Assembly: GCA_963747735.1 (NCBI GenBank)
Contig: CAVVGE010000012.1
Coordinates: 27,146-91,145, forward strand
DNA: 64,000 nt
From: AP-15 sp963747735
Lineage (GTDB): Bacteria; Pseudomonadota; Alphaproteobacteria; ATCC43930; CGMCC-115725
Direction: 5' to 3'
This document shows, piece by piece, positions 28,043-36,482 of the stretch; the stretch's first letter is position 1; each line of letters starts with the position of its first letter. The position numbers were made by a program, and so were the translations under genes. Under the pieces are notes generated by a model, which was given only the letters and a program-made list of their open reading frames with translations, had not been told where the DNA came from and did no database searches.

Positions 28043-28663
28043 ATGATCAATAGAGACAGAGATTTCCGCTCGGGCCGCCGCCGAGATTTCGACGACGACA
28101 ACTACCAGCTGCCATCCCGCAATTTCGGATATGCGCCGCCGCGCGGTCCGCAGTTCGACAGCCCCACCGGCCCGCCCGTCCGAGCCACGGTCAAGTGGTA
28201 CAACCCGGACAAGGGCTTTGGCTTTGTCGAGCTGGCCGATGGTTCCGGCGACGCATTCCTCCACGTCAGCGTCGTCGAGCGCGGTGGTCACAGCAGTGTG
28301 CCACCGGGCGCGTCGATCGAGGTGCGGGCGGGTCCAGGACCGAAAGGGCCGCAGGTGACCGAGCTCCTCAGCATCGACACCCGTACCGCCTCGCAGGAGC
28401 CGCCGCGGCGGCCTCGACCGGAACGGCCGGCTTACCCGCCCGTCGATCGACCCACGGTCGAGGAGCTCGGCACGGTGAAGTGGTACAACTCCGCCAAGGG
28501 GTTTGGTTTCATTGGCCCGGAGCAGGGGGGTAAGGACATCTTCGTGCACGCTTCGGCGTTGGACCGTTCCGGGGTCATGGGCCTCGCGGAAGGCCAGCGC
28601 GTCGCCGTTGACGTGGCCGAAGGTCAAAAAGGACCCGAGGCGGTCAGCCTGCGGCTGATCTGA
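28043..28663 (+). CDS. Dual cold-shock-domain protein
   Basis: This 206-residue RNA/ssDNA-binding protein has two CSD folds. The first (about residues 48-112) has VRATVKWYNPDKGFGFVEL and DAFLHVSVVERGG. The second (about residues 141-206) has GTVKWYNSAKGFGFIGPEQG and DIFVHASALDRSG. Both RNP1 (KGFGF) and RNP2 (FLHVS, FVHAS) motifs are intact. A basic, disordered N-terminus (MINRDRDFRSGRRRDFDDDN) and a proline-rich linker separate the parts. ATG 28043 follows CAGGAAG. Double-CSD proteins are typical of alphaproteobacteria and act as RNA chaperones under stress. It lies between a recombinase-site-like sequence (27851) and a recombinase gene, so it may be cargo. Confidence 0.92.
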   Translation: MINRDRDFRSGRRRDFDDDNYQLPSRNFGYAPPRGPQFDSPTGPPVRATVKWYNPDKGFGFVELADGSGDAFLHVSVVERGGHSSVPPGASIEVRAGPGPKGPQVTELLSIDTRTASQEPPRRPRPERPAYPPVDRPTVEELGTVKWYNSAKGFGFIGPEQGGKDIFVHASALDRSGVMGLAEGQRVAVDVAEGQKGPEAVSLRLI

Positions 28664-28679
28664 GCGCGCATTCCCCCTC

Positions 28680-29688
28680 TTACAGCACAATGCGCTCGAC
28701 CTGATCGAGCGTGACCTGGTCGTTGCGGCGGTCGTAGAGCTTGGTCGTGCGAGCGCTTTCATGCGCCGCCATCTGCTGGGCGTATTCGAGCAATCCGCCG
28801 TTGAGCAGATAGACCGTGATCCCGGTCGCCCGGAAGGTGTGGCAGCCGAGCCGCGTGATGATGCCGGCCTTCAGGGCGCGTCGCACGATCATGCGCCGCG
28901 CGTCCTGCCGGCTCATCCGATCGGCCGTTAACTGCTTGCGGCCGCGGCCGCCCAGGGTGCGGAAGAGGGGTGAGGCCTTCTCTGCGCCGATGCCGCTCGC
29001 CATCACATATTCGTCGATGTAGCCCTCGAGCAGGTGGTGCGCTGGCATCTCGTGCTGCTTGCCGCCTTTCTCGTGCAGGCGCACCCACCAGCGTTTGCCC
29101 TGTCGGTAGTAGTCCTCGACGTTCATATGGAGCGCGGCCGAGATCCGGGCGAAGCTATATAAGGAGAGCGATCAGCGCCCGGTCCCGCAACCCGACGATC
29201 GTCGACACATCGATGCTGTCGATCAGCTTCTTGGCTTCATCGCCGTCGAGGACCGGCGTTTTTCCCTTTTTGACCACATGCTTGGGCCCGCGCACTGCCG
29301 CGGCCGGGTTCTGCTCGACCACTTGGCCGACGATCAGCCAGTCGAACAGCATGCGCAGCGCCGCCAGATGTTGCTTGACGGTCGGCGCCTTATAGGTCCG
29401 GGTCAGGGTCTCGACGTAAGCCGAGACGTGATGGGTGCGGATCGCGCCGAGCTCGCGGATGTCGCGCTGGTCGAGCCAGGCGAAGAAGCCGCGCACCGCG
29501 ACCGCATAGGCGGCGCGGGTGTTTGGGTTGCGGATGTTGGCGGTGAAGAAGTCGATGAACCGGAGCGCGGCGCGCTCGCCGGCGGCGGCGACCATCGCCG
29601 GCACCAGCATCGTGTTCGCCGCCGGTTCAAGGATCGCGACCGCGGTCGTTTTCCCCAGCCCGTTATCGGGCACCTCGGACTTGGGCAT
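28680..29688 (-). pseudogene. Tyrosine recombinase (XerC/D-like integrase 1), one frameshift
   Basis: The N-terminal part (29688-29155) has the SAM-like core-binding domain (RFIDFFTANIRNPNTRAAYA) and YKAPTVKQHLAALRMLFDWL. Near 29152 one base is missing in CTTATATAGC, giving an early stop. The frame resumes as YSFARISAALHMNVEDYYRQ and ends at 28680. The catalytic residues are all present: Arg in ARISA, HTFRATG, AAHESARTTKLYDR with the nucleophilic Tyr. It belongs with the intact homologue at 35423-36433 and with 46138-47178. A GGGCGTTATCG site lies 63 bp upstream of its start. Confidence 0.85.
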
Positions 29689-29750
29689 CGATCCCGGCCT
29701 TCTCGTAACCTTCGTGCCAAAAGTGACGCTAAGGAAATCTGCGTTTTCAG

Positions 29751-29761
29751 GGCGTTATCGG
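29751..29761 (+). repeat. GGACGTTATCA-like site S5 (variant)
   Basis: TTCAGGGCGTTATCGGCTTA matches the core of sites S1-S4 at 9 of 11 positions. It lies just upstream of integrase 1. Confidence 0.4.
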
Positions 29762-29835
29762 CTTAGGCAGCCCGTAACTGATTGGAATTCCTACAAAATT
29801 AGCTTTTGCGAGGCGGTCGGGCATTTGGCGCCTGG

Positions 29836-30006
29836 TTATCGGCGCAAATGCTCGACCTTCAGCTCCCGCCATAGCCAGGCGAAGTCGTAGATAGCCATCG
29901 GGTTGGCCGGGTCGGGCTGTTGCCGCGAGCGGTTCTCGAGCCGGGATTTCCAGTCGTCGCGTGCGAGGAATTTGATCAGACCGGTGAGATCACGCGGTGC
30001 ACGCAT
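29836..30006 (-). CDS. Small hypothetical protein or gene remnant
   Basis: This 56-residue frame (MRAPRDLTGLIKFLARDDWK, SRLENRSRQQPDPANPMAIY, DFAWLWRELKVEHLRR) has alphaproteobacterial codon use and ends naturally. The content is protein-like (aromatic, amphipathic), so it may be the C-terminal part of a larger lost gene. No family is recognised. Confidence 0.4.
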   Translation of the reverse strand: MRAPRDLTGLIKFLARDDWKSRLENRSRQQPDPANPMAIYDFAWLWRELKVEHLRR

Positions 30007-30061
30007 ACAGAGTTCCGATTTGTGGCTAAGCGGCGGCCGCTCCGGTCATCCTGCCGCACAG

Positions 30062-30180
30062 CGATCGTCGCAAAACATGTGGATTTTGCGAGAGTGTCGG
30101 CAGGCTCACAAACGCTGCGGTTTTGCGATTGCAAAACTCCGTCGCGAAAGAAACTGTTTTGCGATGACATTTGCGACGGA
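30062..30180 (+). promoter_or_regulatory. Putative res site of the Tn3-type resolvase
   Basis: Three partly palindromic sites built on TTTTGCGA/GCAAAA lie in tandem. They are GCAAAACATGTGGATTTTGC near 30070, TTTTGCGATTGCAAAA near 30121 and TTTTGCGATGACATTTGCGA near 30157. They directly precede the resolvase start. A three-subsite arrangement next to tnpR is standard for Tn3 resolution sites. Confidence 0.6.
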
Positions 30181-30585
30181 TTGCGGCGATGTTTAATCGG
30201 CTATGCGCGGGTCTCAACCGACGACCAGAACCTCGACCTTCAGCGCACCGCACTGGCGGATGCCGGCTGCACGCGGATTTACGAAGAGAAGCTTTCCGGG
30301 GCGAATCGCAATCGGCCGGAATTGGCGCGGCTGCTCGACCATCTGCGTGGCGGCGACGTGGTTGTTGTCTACCGCCTCGACCGGTTGGCGCGCTCGACCC
30401 GGGATCTGCTCGAGATCGCCGAGCAGCTCAAGGAAGCTGATGCCGGCTTGCGTTCGCTATCCGAACCCTGGGCCGACACGACCTCGCCCGCCGGCCGCAT
30501 GGTGCTGACGGTGTTCGCCGGCATCGCCGAATTCGAGCGCACGCTCATCCACGAGCGCACCGGTGCCGGCCTGGCGGCGGCACAC
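30181..30585 (+). pseudogene. tnpR: Tn3-type resolvase, lacking its C-terminal DNA-binding domain
   Basis: From TTG 30181 the frame reads LRRCLIGYARVSTDDQNLDL, with the catalytic Ser in ARVS. It continues through YEEKLSGANRNRPELARLLD, VVVYRLDRLARSTRDLLEIA and LTVFAGIAEFERTLIHERTG. All catalytic-domain markers are intact. At about 30585 the sequence passes without a stop into out-of-frame Tn3 transposase sequence, so the helix-turn-helix is missing. This deletion junction joins resolvase directly to the inside of a transposase gene. Confidence 0.8.
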
Positions 30586-31335
30586 GTTGTTCGACCACCA
30601 AGCGGCTGCCCTCGCCGCCCTCGGCCGTACGGAGTCGAGCGAGCATGCCGAGCGTGGCCTCGTCGCCTATCTGCGGCGCGAAGCCGCCGCGGTGTTCGAC
30701 AATGCCGCGCTGATAGCGTGCTCGCGGTCGTGGCTCGCCGATCACGGTTATCTGCTGCTGCGCGAGCGCGCCATCCGCCGCCTTGTTGCCGCGGCGCGCC
30801 GACACCAGGAGCAGGCGCTGTTCAGAACCATCGCCGCGGTTGCGGGGTCCAACCGCGAGAGATGGCTGCCGCAGCTGTTGGCGCAGATCGAAGATGGCGG
30901 GATCAGCCGTCTCGAATGGCTCGGCGCCGTGCCGCCGGGCAAGGGGCCGACGAGGCTCGAAGCGCAGATCGAAAAGATCAGCTTTCTGAAGGACTTGGGC
31001 GCCGGGAAGCTCGCGCTCTCCGACCTCCCGCTCGCAGGCCTCAAGCATTTTGCGCGGCGGATGACGTCGCGCAAAGCTGCGGCGCTCGCGCGCATCAAGG
31101 ATCCGCATCGCACGATTGAGATCGCCTGCTTTCTGCGTTTGCGGCTGCTGCAACTCAGCGACGCGAGCCTCACCCTTGCCGATCATCAAAATCGCCGCCC
31201 AGTGGCGAGGCGCCCGCGAGCGCGTGGCGGAGGTCCAGGCGAGCCGGCTGCGGCACCTCCATCGCCTCCTCGGCGATCTCGCGGCCCTGACCGAGACGAA
31301 GCGCTTGACGCCGCCGGTTTGCGCTCGCATGGAAG
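30585..31335 (+). pseudogene. Tn3-family transposase, internal DUF4158 fragment
   Basis: The frame from 30563 encodes LFDHQAAALAALGRTESSEH, VAYLRREAAAVFDNAALIAC, SRSWLADHGYLLLRERAIRR, EDGGISRLEWLGAVPPGKGP and LRLRLLQLSDASLTLADHQ. It then shifts to QWRGARERVAEVQASRLRHL and on to DEALDAAGLRS. Only about the first third of a transposase of around 980 residues is represented, without start or catalytic DDE part. It resembles the relic at 9404-9810. Confidence 0.75.
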
Positions 31336-31345
31336 GACAAATCCG

Positions 31346-31408
31346 ATGGCGATCACTGGCCGGTGCTATTGCGGTGCGGTCCGGCCATTCGCCGGACCGT
31401 CCGCATAG
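31346..31408 (+). pseudogene. N-terminal scrap of a GFA-family protein
   Basis: ATG 31346 encodes MAITGRCYCGAVRPFAGPSA and then stops. The opening (G-x-C-x-C-G-A-V-R) is the zinc-binding N-terminus of glutathione-dependent formaldehyde-activating family proteins. The rest is absent or out of frame. Confidence 0.35.
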
Positions 31409-31416
31409 ACCCGTCG

Positions 31417-32166
31417 TTAGCGATCGATCCCGGCCAGAGCGTTCTGAATCCCGGCCGTCGCCCAGGGACCCCACGGCATGGTGAAGAACTTGAATCCCTT
31501 CTGAACGAAAAAGTTCGGGTCCATCCCGGGCGGGATGAAATACATCCCGGCGGCGATGCCGTGCTTCGCGGCGGTCGCCGCGATTTTATCGAGTGCTCGC
31601 TGATAGATGTCGCACTGGTAGTCGAGTGGCACCCCCAGCTCGATCGAAAGATCGGACGGGCCGATCAGCAGGACGTCGACGCCCGGGACCGAGGCGATGG
31701 CATCGAGGTTCTCCAGCGACTGGTTCGTCTCGATCATCGGCACGATAACGACCCCGTCGTTCACGGCGTCGAGGTAATCGCGGTAATTCTTGAACTCGCC
31801 CCACTCGCCGCGTACCCCGGCGTTGCTGCGGTTGCCGAGAGGAAAATAGCGGCAGGCGCGCACGGCGGCCTCCGCCTCCGCGCTGGTGTTGACCATCGGC
31901 ACAACGATGCCTCGTGCCCCGGCGTCAAGCGCGAAGCAAATCTGATAGGCTTGGTTCGCGGCGACGCGCACCAGCGGCACCGCCTCTTTGCCGCGCATCG
32001 TCTGGATCGACGGTTGCAGCTGCTTGATCTCCCAGGCGGAGTGCTGGGTATCGAACAGCAGGAAGTCGTACCCGGCGTCGGCCAGGATCGACACGTCGAC
32101 GTTCGGTGTCACGGTCGTCCCGACGACGGTTCTACCTGACTTGATGGAGTCTTTGATGGCGTTCAT
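31417..32166 (-). CDS. HpcH/HpaI aldolase family protein
   Basis: This 249-residue TIM-barrel class II aldolase or citrate-lyase-like enzyme is complete, from ATG 32166 to 31417. Family markers in order are GTTVTPNVDVSILADAGYDF, LLFDTQHSAWEI, VPLVRVAANQAYQICFALDA, GARGIVVPMVNTSAEAE, VIVPMIETNQSLENLDAIAS and VDVLLIGPSDLSIELG. The metal-binding Glu (MIETNQ) and Asp (GPSDLS) are present. Members cleave 2-keto-3-deoxy-dicarboxylic or sugar acids to pyruvate and an aldehyde; the exact substrate cannot be told. It stands alone between transposon debris and a disrupted SRAP gene. Confidence 0.9.
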   Translation of the reverse strand: MNAIKDSIKSGRTVVGTTVTPNVDVSILADAGYDFLLFDTQHSAWEIKQLQPSIQTMRGKEAVPLVRVAANQAYQICFALDAGARGIVVPMVNTSAEAEAAVRACRYFPLGNRSNAGVRGEWGEFKNYRDYLDAVNDGVVIVPMIETNQSLENLDAIASVPGVDVLLIGPSDLSIELGVPLDYQCDIYQRALDKIAATAAKHGIAAGMYFIPPGMDPNFFVQKGFKFFTMPWGPWATAGIQNALAGIDR

Positions 32167-32448
32167 CTGGCCTCAATACCTTTCGTGCCCGTTCGACCGA
32201 CCCGACGGTGACCGGCAGTCGGCGCCATTATCGCACATTGGCGAAGTGGCGCAGCCTACGAGTTGTCCCGACCAGGGTCGCTTAGACGATGGGCCAGTGG
32301 CAACTATTCAGCATTGCGCATCCGAAATTAGTCCTTTTCAGTTCTGCAAGCGGACAATGATGCCGTATCTCGAAAACCGACGGGCTAAAGAGAGCGCGTG
32401 CGGTGCACCAACGGGGGAAGTCTTCACGCAATTTCAGGCCGTGAGTTT

Positions 32449-32846
32449 CTATAAAGTCGCGTCGGCGCTATTTTTGCAGACGCGAAACCGTCGGCCATAT
32501 TCGGCCAAAACAATTGGCTCAATTAGTGAAGGATCGTTGTTCTTCACGTTGCCGACGCACGGGCTGACCGGCCAGCACACCATGCCATCAGCAGGGCGGG
32601 GGCCAGCAGCGCTTTCAGCTGCGCCTCGTCGGCCGGTTCCTCCCCGAGCCATGCCGGCCAGGCCTCGGGCGCGAGCACCACGGGCATGCGGTTGTACAAC
32701 ACGGCGCATAATTCGTTCGGCGCCGCGGTGACGATCGCGAAGCTGCGTATGCGTTCGCCCGCCGGCGAGCGCCAGTTCTCCCACAATCCCGCCAGCGCCA
32801 TCAGCCCGCCGCTTTTCAGTCCGATCGGGTAGGGCTGCTTGCCGGC
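32449..32846 (-). pseudogene. SOS-response-associated peptidase (SRAP/YedK) 3' part, cut by IS1182
   Basis: Minus frames encode KQPYPIGLKSGGLMALAGLW, ENWRSPAGERIRSFAIVTAA, NELCAVLYNRMPVVLAPEAW and, after a one-base shift, WPVSPCVGNVKNNDPSLIEP then ending at 32449. This is the C-terminal half of SRAP/HMCES, which protects abasic sites via an N-terminal catalytic Cys2. The frame stops being homologous at 32847, exactly the CTAG duplication of IS1182 copy A, so the N-terminal half with Cys2 is lost. No matching half is seen beyond the IS. Confidence 0.75.
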
Positions 32847-32922
32847 CTAGCAGCCTGTCGGATTGACGATTGGTGTGATCATGATACGGTGGGTACGGTG
32901 GGTGGGACCACCGGATATAGCG

Positions 32923-34289
32923 ATGACGACCTATATGCCGTTTGATCGCGAGCAGCCGTTTCTGCTGCCGCCGGATGTGAAGGATTGGCTGCCGGCGAAC
33001 GATATCGCGCATTTTATCGTGGCGGCGGTGGAGCGGGTGCGGCTGGCGGCGTTTCACACCAACGCCCGGCCCAGCGGTAAGCCGCAATACCATCCGCGGC
33101 TGATGCTGGCGCTGCTCGTCTACAGCCATGCCAACGGCGTCTTCTCCTCGCGGCGGATCGAGCGGGCGACGTACCGGGACGTCGGCACCCGTTTTATCGC
33201 CGCCAACACGCACCCCGACCACGACACGATCGCCAACTTTCGGCGGACCAACAAGCCGGCGTTTGAAGCGGCGTTTTTGCAGGTTCTGCTGCTGGCGCGC
33301 GAGATGGGGCTGCTGCGGCTGGGCACGGTGTCGATCGACGGGACCAAGATCGATGCCAATGCCTCGAAGATCCGCTCGCTGCGGTACGATCGGGCGCGGG
33401 CGCTGCGGGCGAAGCTCGCGGCCGACATCGCCGCGTTGACCGCCAAGGCCGAGGCGGCCGATGCCGAGGACATCGACCCGCAGGCGCTGCCGGCGGAGAT
33501 CGCCCGGCGCGAGGCGCTCAAGGCGAAGCTCGACGCTGCCTGCGCGCGGCTGGAAGCGGAAGCCAAGGCCGAGGCCGAGGCCGAACGCCCGCAATATGAA
33601 GCCAGGAAGGCAGCCTGGGAGGCCAAGACCGGGCGCGGCGGCCAGCCGCCCAAGCCGCCCGACGCAACGCCGCGGCCCGATCGACAGACCAACCCCGGCC
33701 TGCGCCGGGGCAGGCTCTGACCGACCCCAATTCACAGCTGATGCGCAAGTCCAAAGCGCATGAATACCGCCAAGCCTACAACGCTCAGGCGGTGGTCTGC
33801 GCCGAGGGGACGCAGCTCATCCTGGCGACCAACATGGCCACCACCCCGAGCGACCAGCCGACCTTCGCGGCCACGGTCCTGGCGATGCGCGAGACGGTCG
33901 GCCTGCCGCAGACAGTGTTGGCCGATGCCGGCTATGCCGGCGGCCCGGCCGTCGCCGAACTCCAAGCCTGCGGCATCGAGCCCTTGGTGGCGATCGCCCG
34001 CACCCAGCCGCACCGGCCTTACGACTTCCGCCCGCCGCCCGAACCCAAGCCCGAGCGCCGCATCACCGAACCGTGGCGCCTGGCGATGAAGGCCAGGCTG
34101 GAGAGCGAAGATGGCAAAGCCCGCTACAAAAAACGCAAACAGACTGTCGAGCCGGTCTTCGGCATCATCAAGAGCGCGATCGGGTTCACCCGCTTCCACC
34201 TGCGCGGCCGGCAAAACGTCGCCACCGAGTGGCTGTTGATCGCCCTCGCCTACAACTGCCGCAGACTGCATAACCTGCGGCCGGCCTAA
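32923..34289 (+). pseudogene. IS1182-family transposase, frame broken by a palindromic insertion
   Basis: ATG 32923 (MTTYMPFDREQPFLLPPDVK) opens a DDE transposase with RLMLALLVYSHANGVFSSRR and VSIDGTKIDANASKIRSLRY, then a long charged helix. The first frame ends at 33720 within TNPGLRRGRL. The second frame, from about 33717, gives LTDPNSQLMRKSKAHEYRQA, YNAQAVVCAEGTQLILATNM and QTVEPVFGIIKS to 34289. Removing 23 nt (33694-33716, a palindrome) restores one frame of roughly 448 residues. Both copies share this lesion, so transposition must have used a transposase supplied in trans or a shifted frame. Confidence 0.85.
33693..33716. repeat. Palindromic mini-element P4 in the IS1182 transposase
   Basis: CCCCGGC and GCCGGGG arms with loop CTGC and trailing CAGGCT. 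The net insertion is 23 nt, which shifts the frame. The same element is at 50834-50857 in copy B. Confidence 0.7.
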
Positions 34290-34428
34290 ACTGGGCTGCG
34301 CCTGGTAGGTGACCGTGACCGGCGAGCCCGCCGCAGACTGCATAACCTGCGGCCGGCCTAAACTGGGCCAAGCGGGCACATCTCACCCGCCACAACACAC
34401 CAACCCGACAGGCTGCTAGGCGAAGCCC

Positions 34429-34771
34429 GAGCACACCCAAGCGTCGGCGATGGTCTGCGGCGTTGAAGCGTCAGATCGTATCGGAGACGCAGGAGCCGGA
34501 CGCGTCGGTTTCGATCGTGGCACGGCGCCATGACGTGAACGCCAACCAGCTGTTCAAATGGCGACGGGAGATGGTGCCGAAGCAGACGCCTGCGGTGAGC
34601 GAGGGCGTTACCATGCTGCCGGTGGAGATCGCGCCGGAGCGCGCAGAGCCGCGGCGGCGGGCACGGCGAACCGGGGTTGTCGAGATTGCCTTCGCGTGCG
34701 GCGCGCGGGTGAGCCTTCGCGGCGAGGTGTCGCTGGAGACACTTCGTCAGGTGATCGAGCTGCTGCGATGA
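34429..34771 (+). pseudogene. IS66-family accessory protein TnpA, 5' end lost
   Basis: The frame encodes PKRRRWSAALKRQIVSETQE, VSIVARRHDVNANQLFKWRR (helix-turn-helix) and a C-terminal GVVEIAFACGARVSLRGEVS then LRQVIELLR. The stop overlaps the TnpB start (ATGA at 34768-34771), as usual in IS66. Upstream the frame runs straight into the IS1182 end at 34420, so the original start is missing; TTG 34463 is only a fallback. It is probably inactive. Confidence 0.75.
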
Positions 34772-35058
34772 TCGGCTTGGCCCCGGGCACCCGGGTGTGG
34801 CTGGCGGCGGGGACGACCGACATGCGCAAGGGGTTCGACAGCCTGGCGGCGCAGGCCCAGACGGTGATGGGCAAGGACCCGTTCTCGGGCCACGTTTTCT
34901 GCTTTCGCGAGCGTCGTGGCGATCTGATCAAACTGTTGTGGTGGGACGGGGACGGTTTGTGCCTGTTCGCCAAGCGGCTGGAGCGGGGCCGGTTCGTGTG
35001 GCCGCGCGCCGAAGCGGGTGTGGCGGTGCTGACGCGGGCGCAATTGTCGCTCGGCAAG
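34768..35058 (+). pseudogene. IS66-family accessory protein TnpB, truncated
   Basis: ATG 34768 gives MIGLAPGTRVWLAAGTTDMR, KGFDSLAAQAQTVMGKDPFS, GHVFCFRERRGDLIKLLWWD and LERGRFVWPRAEAGVAVLTR. These are the hallmarks of the IS66 Orf2 (TnpB) family. Homology stops at AQLS (about 35058), where sequence of an oppositely oriented IS256 transposase begins. The TnpC transposase is absent. Confidence 0.8.
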
Positions 35059-35313
35059 GCGATCTCGCCACCTGCACGGGCGCACACGAGGGCGTTCGAC
35101 CTCGACCTTGCCCCCATGAAAGCCGACCTTTCCCTTGGTCTTCCCCCAACGGTGCCCGTCCTTGCCGGCGGCGCGCCCATAACGGGGGCCGCACAGCCGG
35201 GCCGCATCCTCCTCCATCATGTTGGCCAGGGTGGCGATGCCTGCCGTCAGGCAGAAACGCTCGAAGCTCGCTCCGACCTCTTGCCAAGCCTTTTCGACGA
35301 TTGCCACCGCGAT
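35059..35313 (-). pseudogene. IS256 (mutator)-family transposase, N-terminal fragment
   Basis: Minus-strand sequence reads AIVEKAWQEVGASFERFCLT, AGIATLANMMEEDAARLCGP, RYGRAAGKDGHRWGKTKGKV and GFHGGKVEVERPRVR. This is the conserved start of IS256-like transposases found in alphaproteobacteria. It is cut at about 35072 by the junction with the IS66 TnpB fragment, so the DDE domain is missing. Confidence 0.7.
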
Positions 35314-35362
35314 GCGTGATCATGCCGCGGTTGGGGACCGGGGCGAACGGCTCCCCCTTCAT
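35314..35362 (-). pseudogene. 5' scrap of a second DHA2-type efflux pump gene
   Basis: ATG 35362 encodes MKGEPFAPVPNRGMIT, closely matching the start of the intact pump at 44433 (MRGDAFTPVANRGMIT) in DNA and protein. The similarity ends where IS256 sequence starts, consistent with an insertion after codon 16. Confidence 0.4.
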
Positions 35363-35422
35363 CGGCGACCCTCCCGGACGGCATCATTCCGGCAAAGCGA
35401 TGCGCGTCGCGATCCTTGTAGC

Positions 35423-36433
35423 TTATAGCCGGATCCGCTCGACCTCGTCCTGCGTGAGCCGCTCCTTCGTGCGATCGTAAAGCTTTGTCGTGCGCGGGCT
35501 CTCGTGCGCGGCCATTTCCTGCGCGTGCTCGAGGGCGCCGCCGTTGGCGAGATAGGCGGTGATCCCGGTCGCACGGAACGTGTGGCAGCCGATCGCCTCG
35601 GCGATCCCGGCCGCCACAGCGCGCCGGCGGATCATTCGCCAGGCATCGGGCTGGGTCATCGGGTTCTCGGACAGCACTTTCCCGTTGTGACCCCGCGCGG
35701 TGCGGAACAGCCAGCCCTTGCGGTCTTCGGCGAGACCGGCGGCGTCGATGTAGGCATGCAGAGCTTCGGCGAGAGCGTGGTGGCACGGCATCGTGTGCTG
35801 CTTGCCGCCTTTCTCGTGCAGCCGCACCGACCACCCTGCACCCCGCGGCCGCAGATCTTCGATCTTCATCTTGAGGGCCGCGGTGATCCGCGCGAAGGAA
35901 TAGGTCAGCGTCGCGATCAACGCCCGGTCGCGCACATCGCGCAATGTCGTCGTCGGGATCGCGTCGAGCAGCCTGCGCCAGGCCTCGGCTTCGAGCACCG
36001 GGGTCTTGCCGGTCTTGACGACGTGTCTGGGCCCGCGTACCGCGGCGGCCGGGTTGCCCGGCACCACCTGACCGGTCACCAGCCAGTTGAACAGCATCCG
36101 GATCGCCGCGAGCTGCTGCTTGACCGACGGCGCCTGCACCGCGGCCTGCAGCTCCTCGATATAGGTCGCCACATCATGCGGCCGGATCGCCGCCAGCGTC
36201 AGCCCGCGATCCTCGCACCAGCCGAGAAACCGGTTGCATGCCCGCAGATAGGCGCGTCGCGTGTGCGGGTTGCGGATGTTGGCGGTGAAGAATTCGATGT
36301 AGCGCCACGCGGCCTCGTCGCCGAGATCGGCGACCAGCGCCGGCACGGCGTGCGGCGACCGCTGACCGGCAACAATCTCGGCCGGCTCGATCGGCGCCGG
36401 CAGCTGCTCCTTCGATCCCTCAGGCGCGTCCAA
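35423..36433 (-). CDS. Tyrosine recombinase (XerC/D-like integrase 2)
   Basis: This 336-residue intact recombinase has a core-binding domain (WRYIEFFTANIRNPHTRRAY, APSVKQQLAAIRMLFNWLVT) and a linker GPRHVVKTGKTPVLEAEAW. The catalytic domain has Arg in YSFARITAAL, a beta-hairpin SVRLHEKGGKQHTMPCHH, HTFRATGITAYL, and AAHESPRTTKLYDRT with the nucleophile Tyr. It is the only one of three homologues in the window without a break. A GGACGTTATCA site lies 39 bp upstream of the start. What it moves is not evident; downstream lie the efflux-pump scrap and IS pieces. Confidence 0.92.
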   Translation of the reverse strand: MDAPEGSKEQLPAPIEPAEIVAGQRSPHAVPALVADLGDEAAWRYIEFFTANIRNPHTRRAYLRACNRFLGWCEDRGLTLAAIRPHDVATYIEELQAAVQAPSVKQQLAAIRMLFNWLVTGQVVPGNPAAAVRGPRHVVKTGKTPVLEAEAWRRLLDAIPTTTLRDVRDRALIATLTYSFARITAALKMKIEDLRPRGAGWSVRLHEKGGKQHTMPCHHALAEALHAYIDAAGLAEDRKGWLFRTARGHNGKVLSENPMTQPDAWRMIRRRAVAAGIAEAIGCHTFRATGITAYLANGGALEHAQEMAAHESPRTTKLYDRTKERLTQDEVERIRL

Positions 36434-36471
36434 GATGGCCCCCCCTTCCCTGATATCTCAGGATTGATAAA

Positions 36472-36482
36472 GGACGTTATCA
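36472..36482 (+). repeat. GGACGTTATCA site S2
   Basis: TTGATAAAGGACGTTATCAT: inverted arms TGATA/TATCA around the 8-bp centre AAGGACGT. It lies 39 bp upstream of the integrase 2 start. Confidence 0.6.

Larger units (their letters stand above)
32851..34415 (+). mobile_element. IS1182-family insertion sequence, copy A
   Basis: Ends read CAGCCTGTCGG (32851) and CCGACAGGCTG (to 34415), flanked by CTAG on both sides (32847-32850 and 34416-34419) as target duplication. The length is 1565 bp. A near-identical copy lies inverted at 50147-51699. The 3' non-coding part repeats GCCGCAGACTGCATAACCTG with the following GGCCTAAACTGGG (near 34258 and 34331). Confidence 0.9.

Noticed and set aside
31988..32731. 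247-codon plus-strand frame across the aldolase start and SRAP fragment
   Set aside because: It is antisense to both real coding segments and has no motif or start signal.
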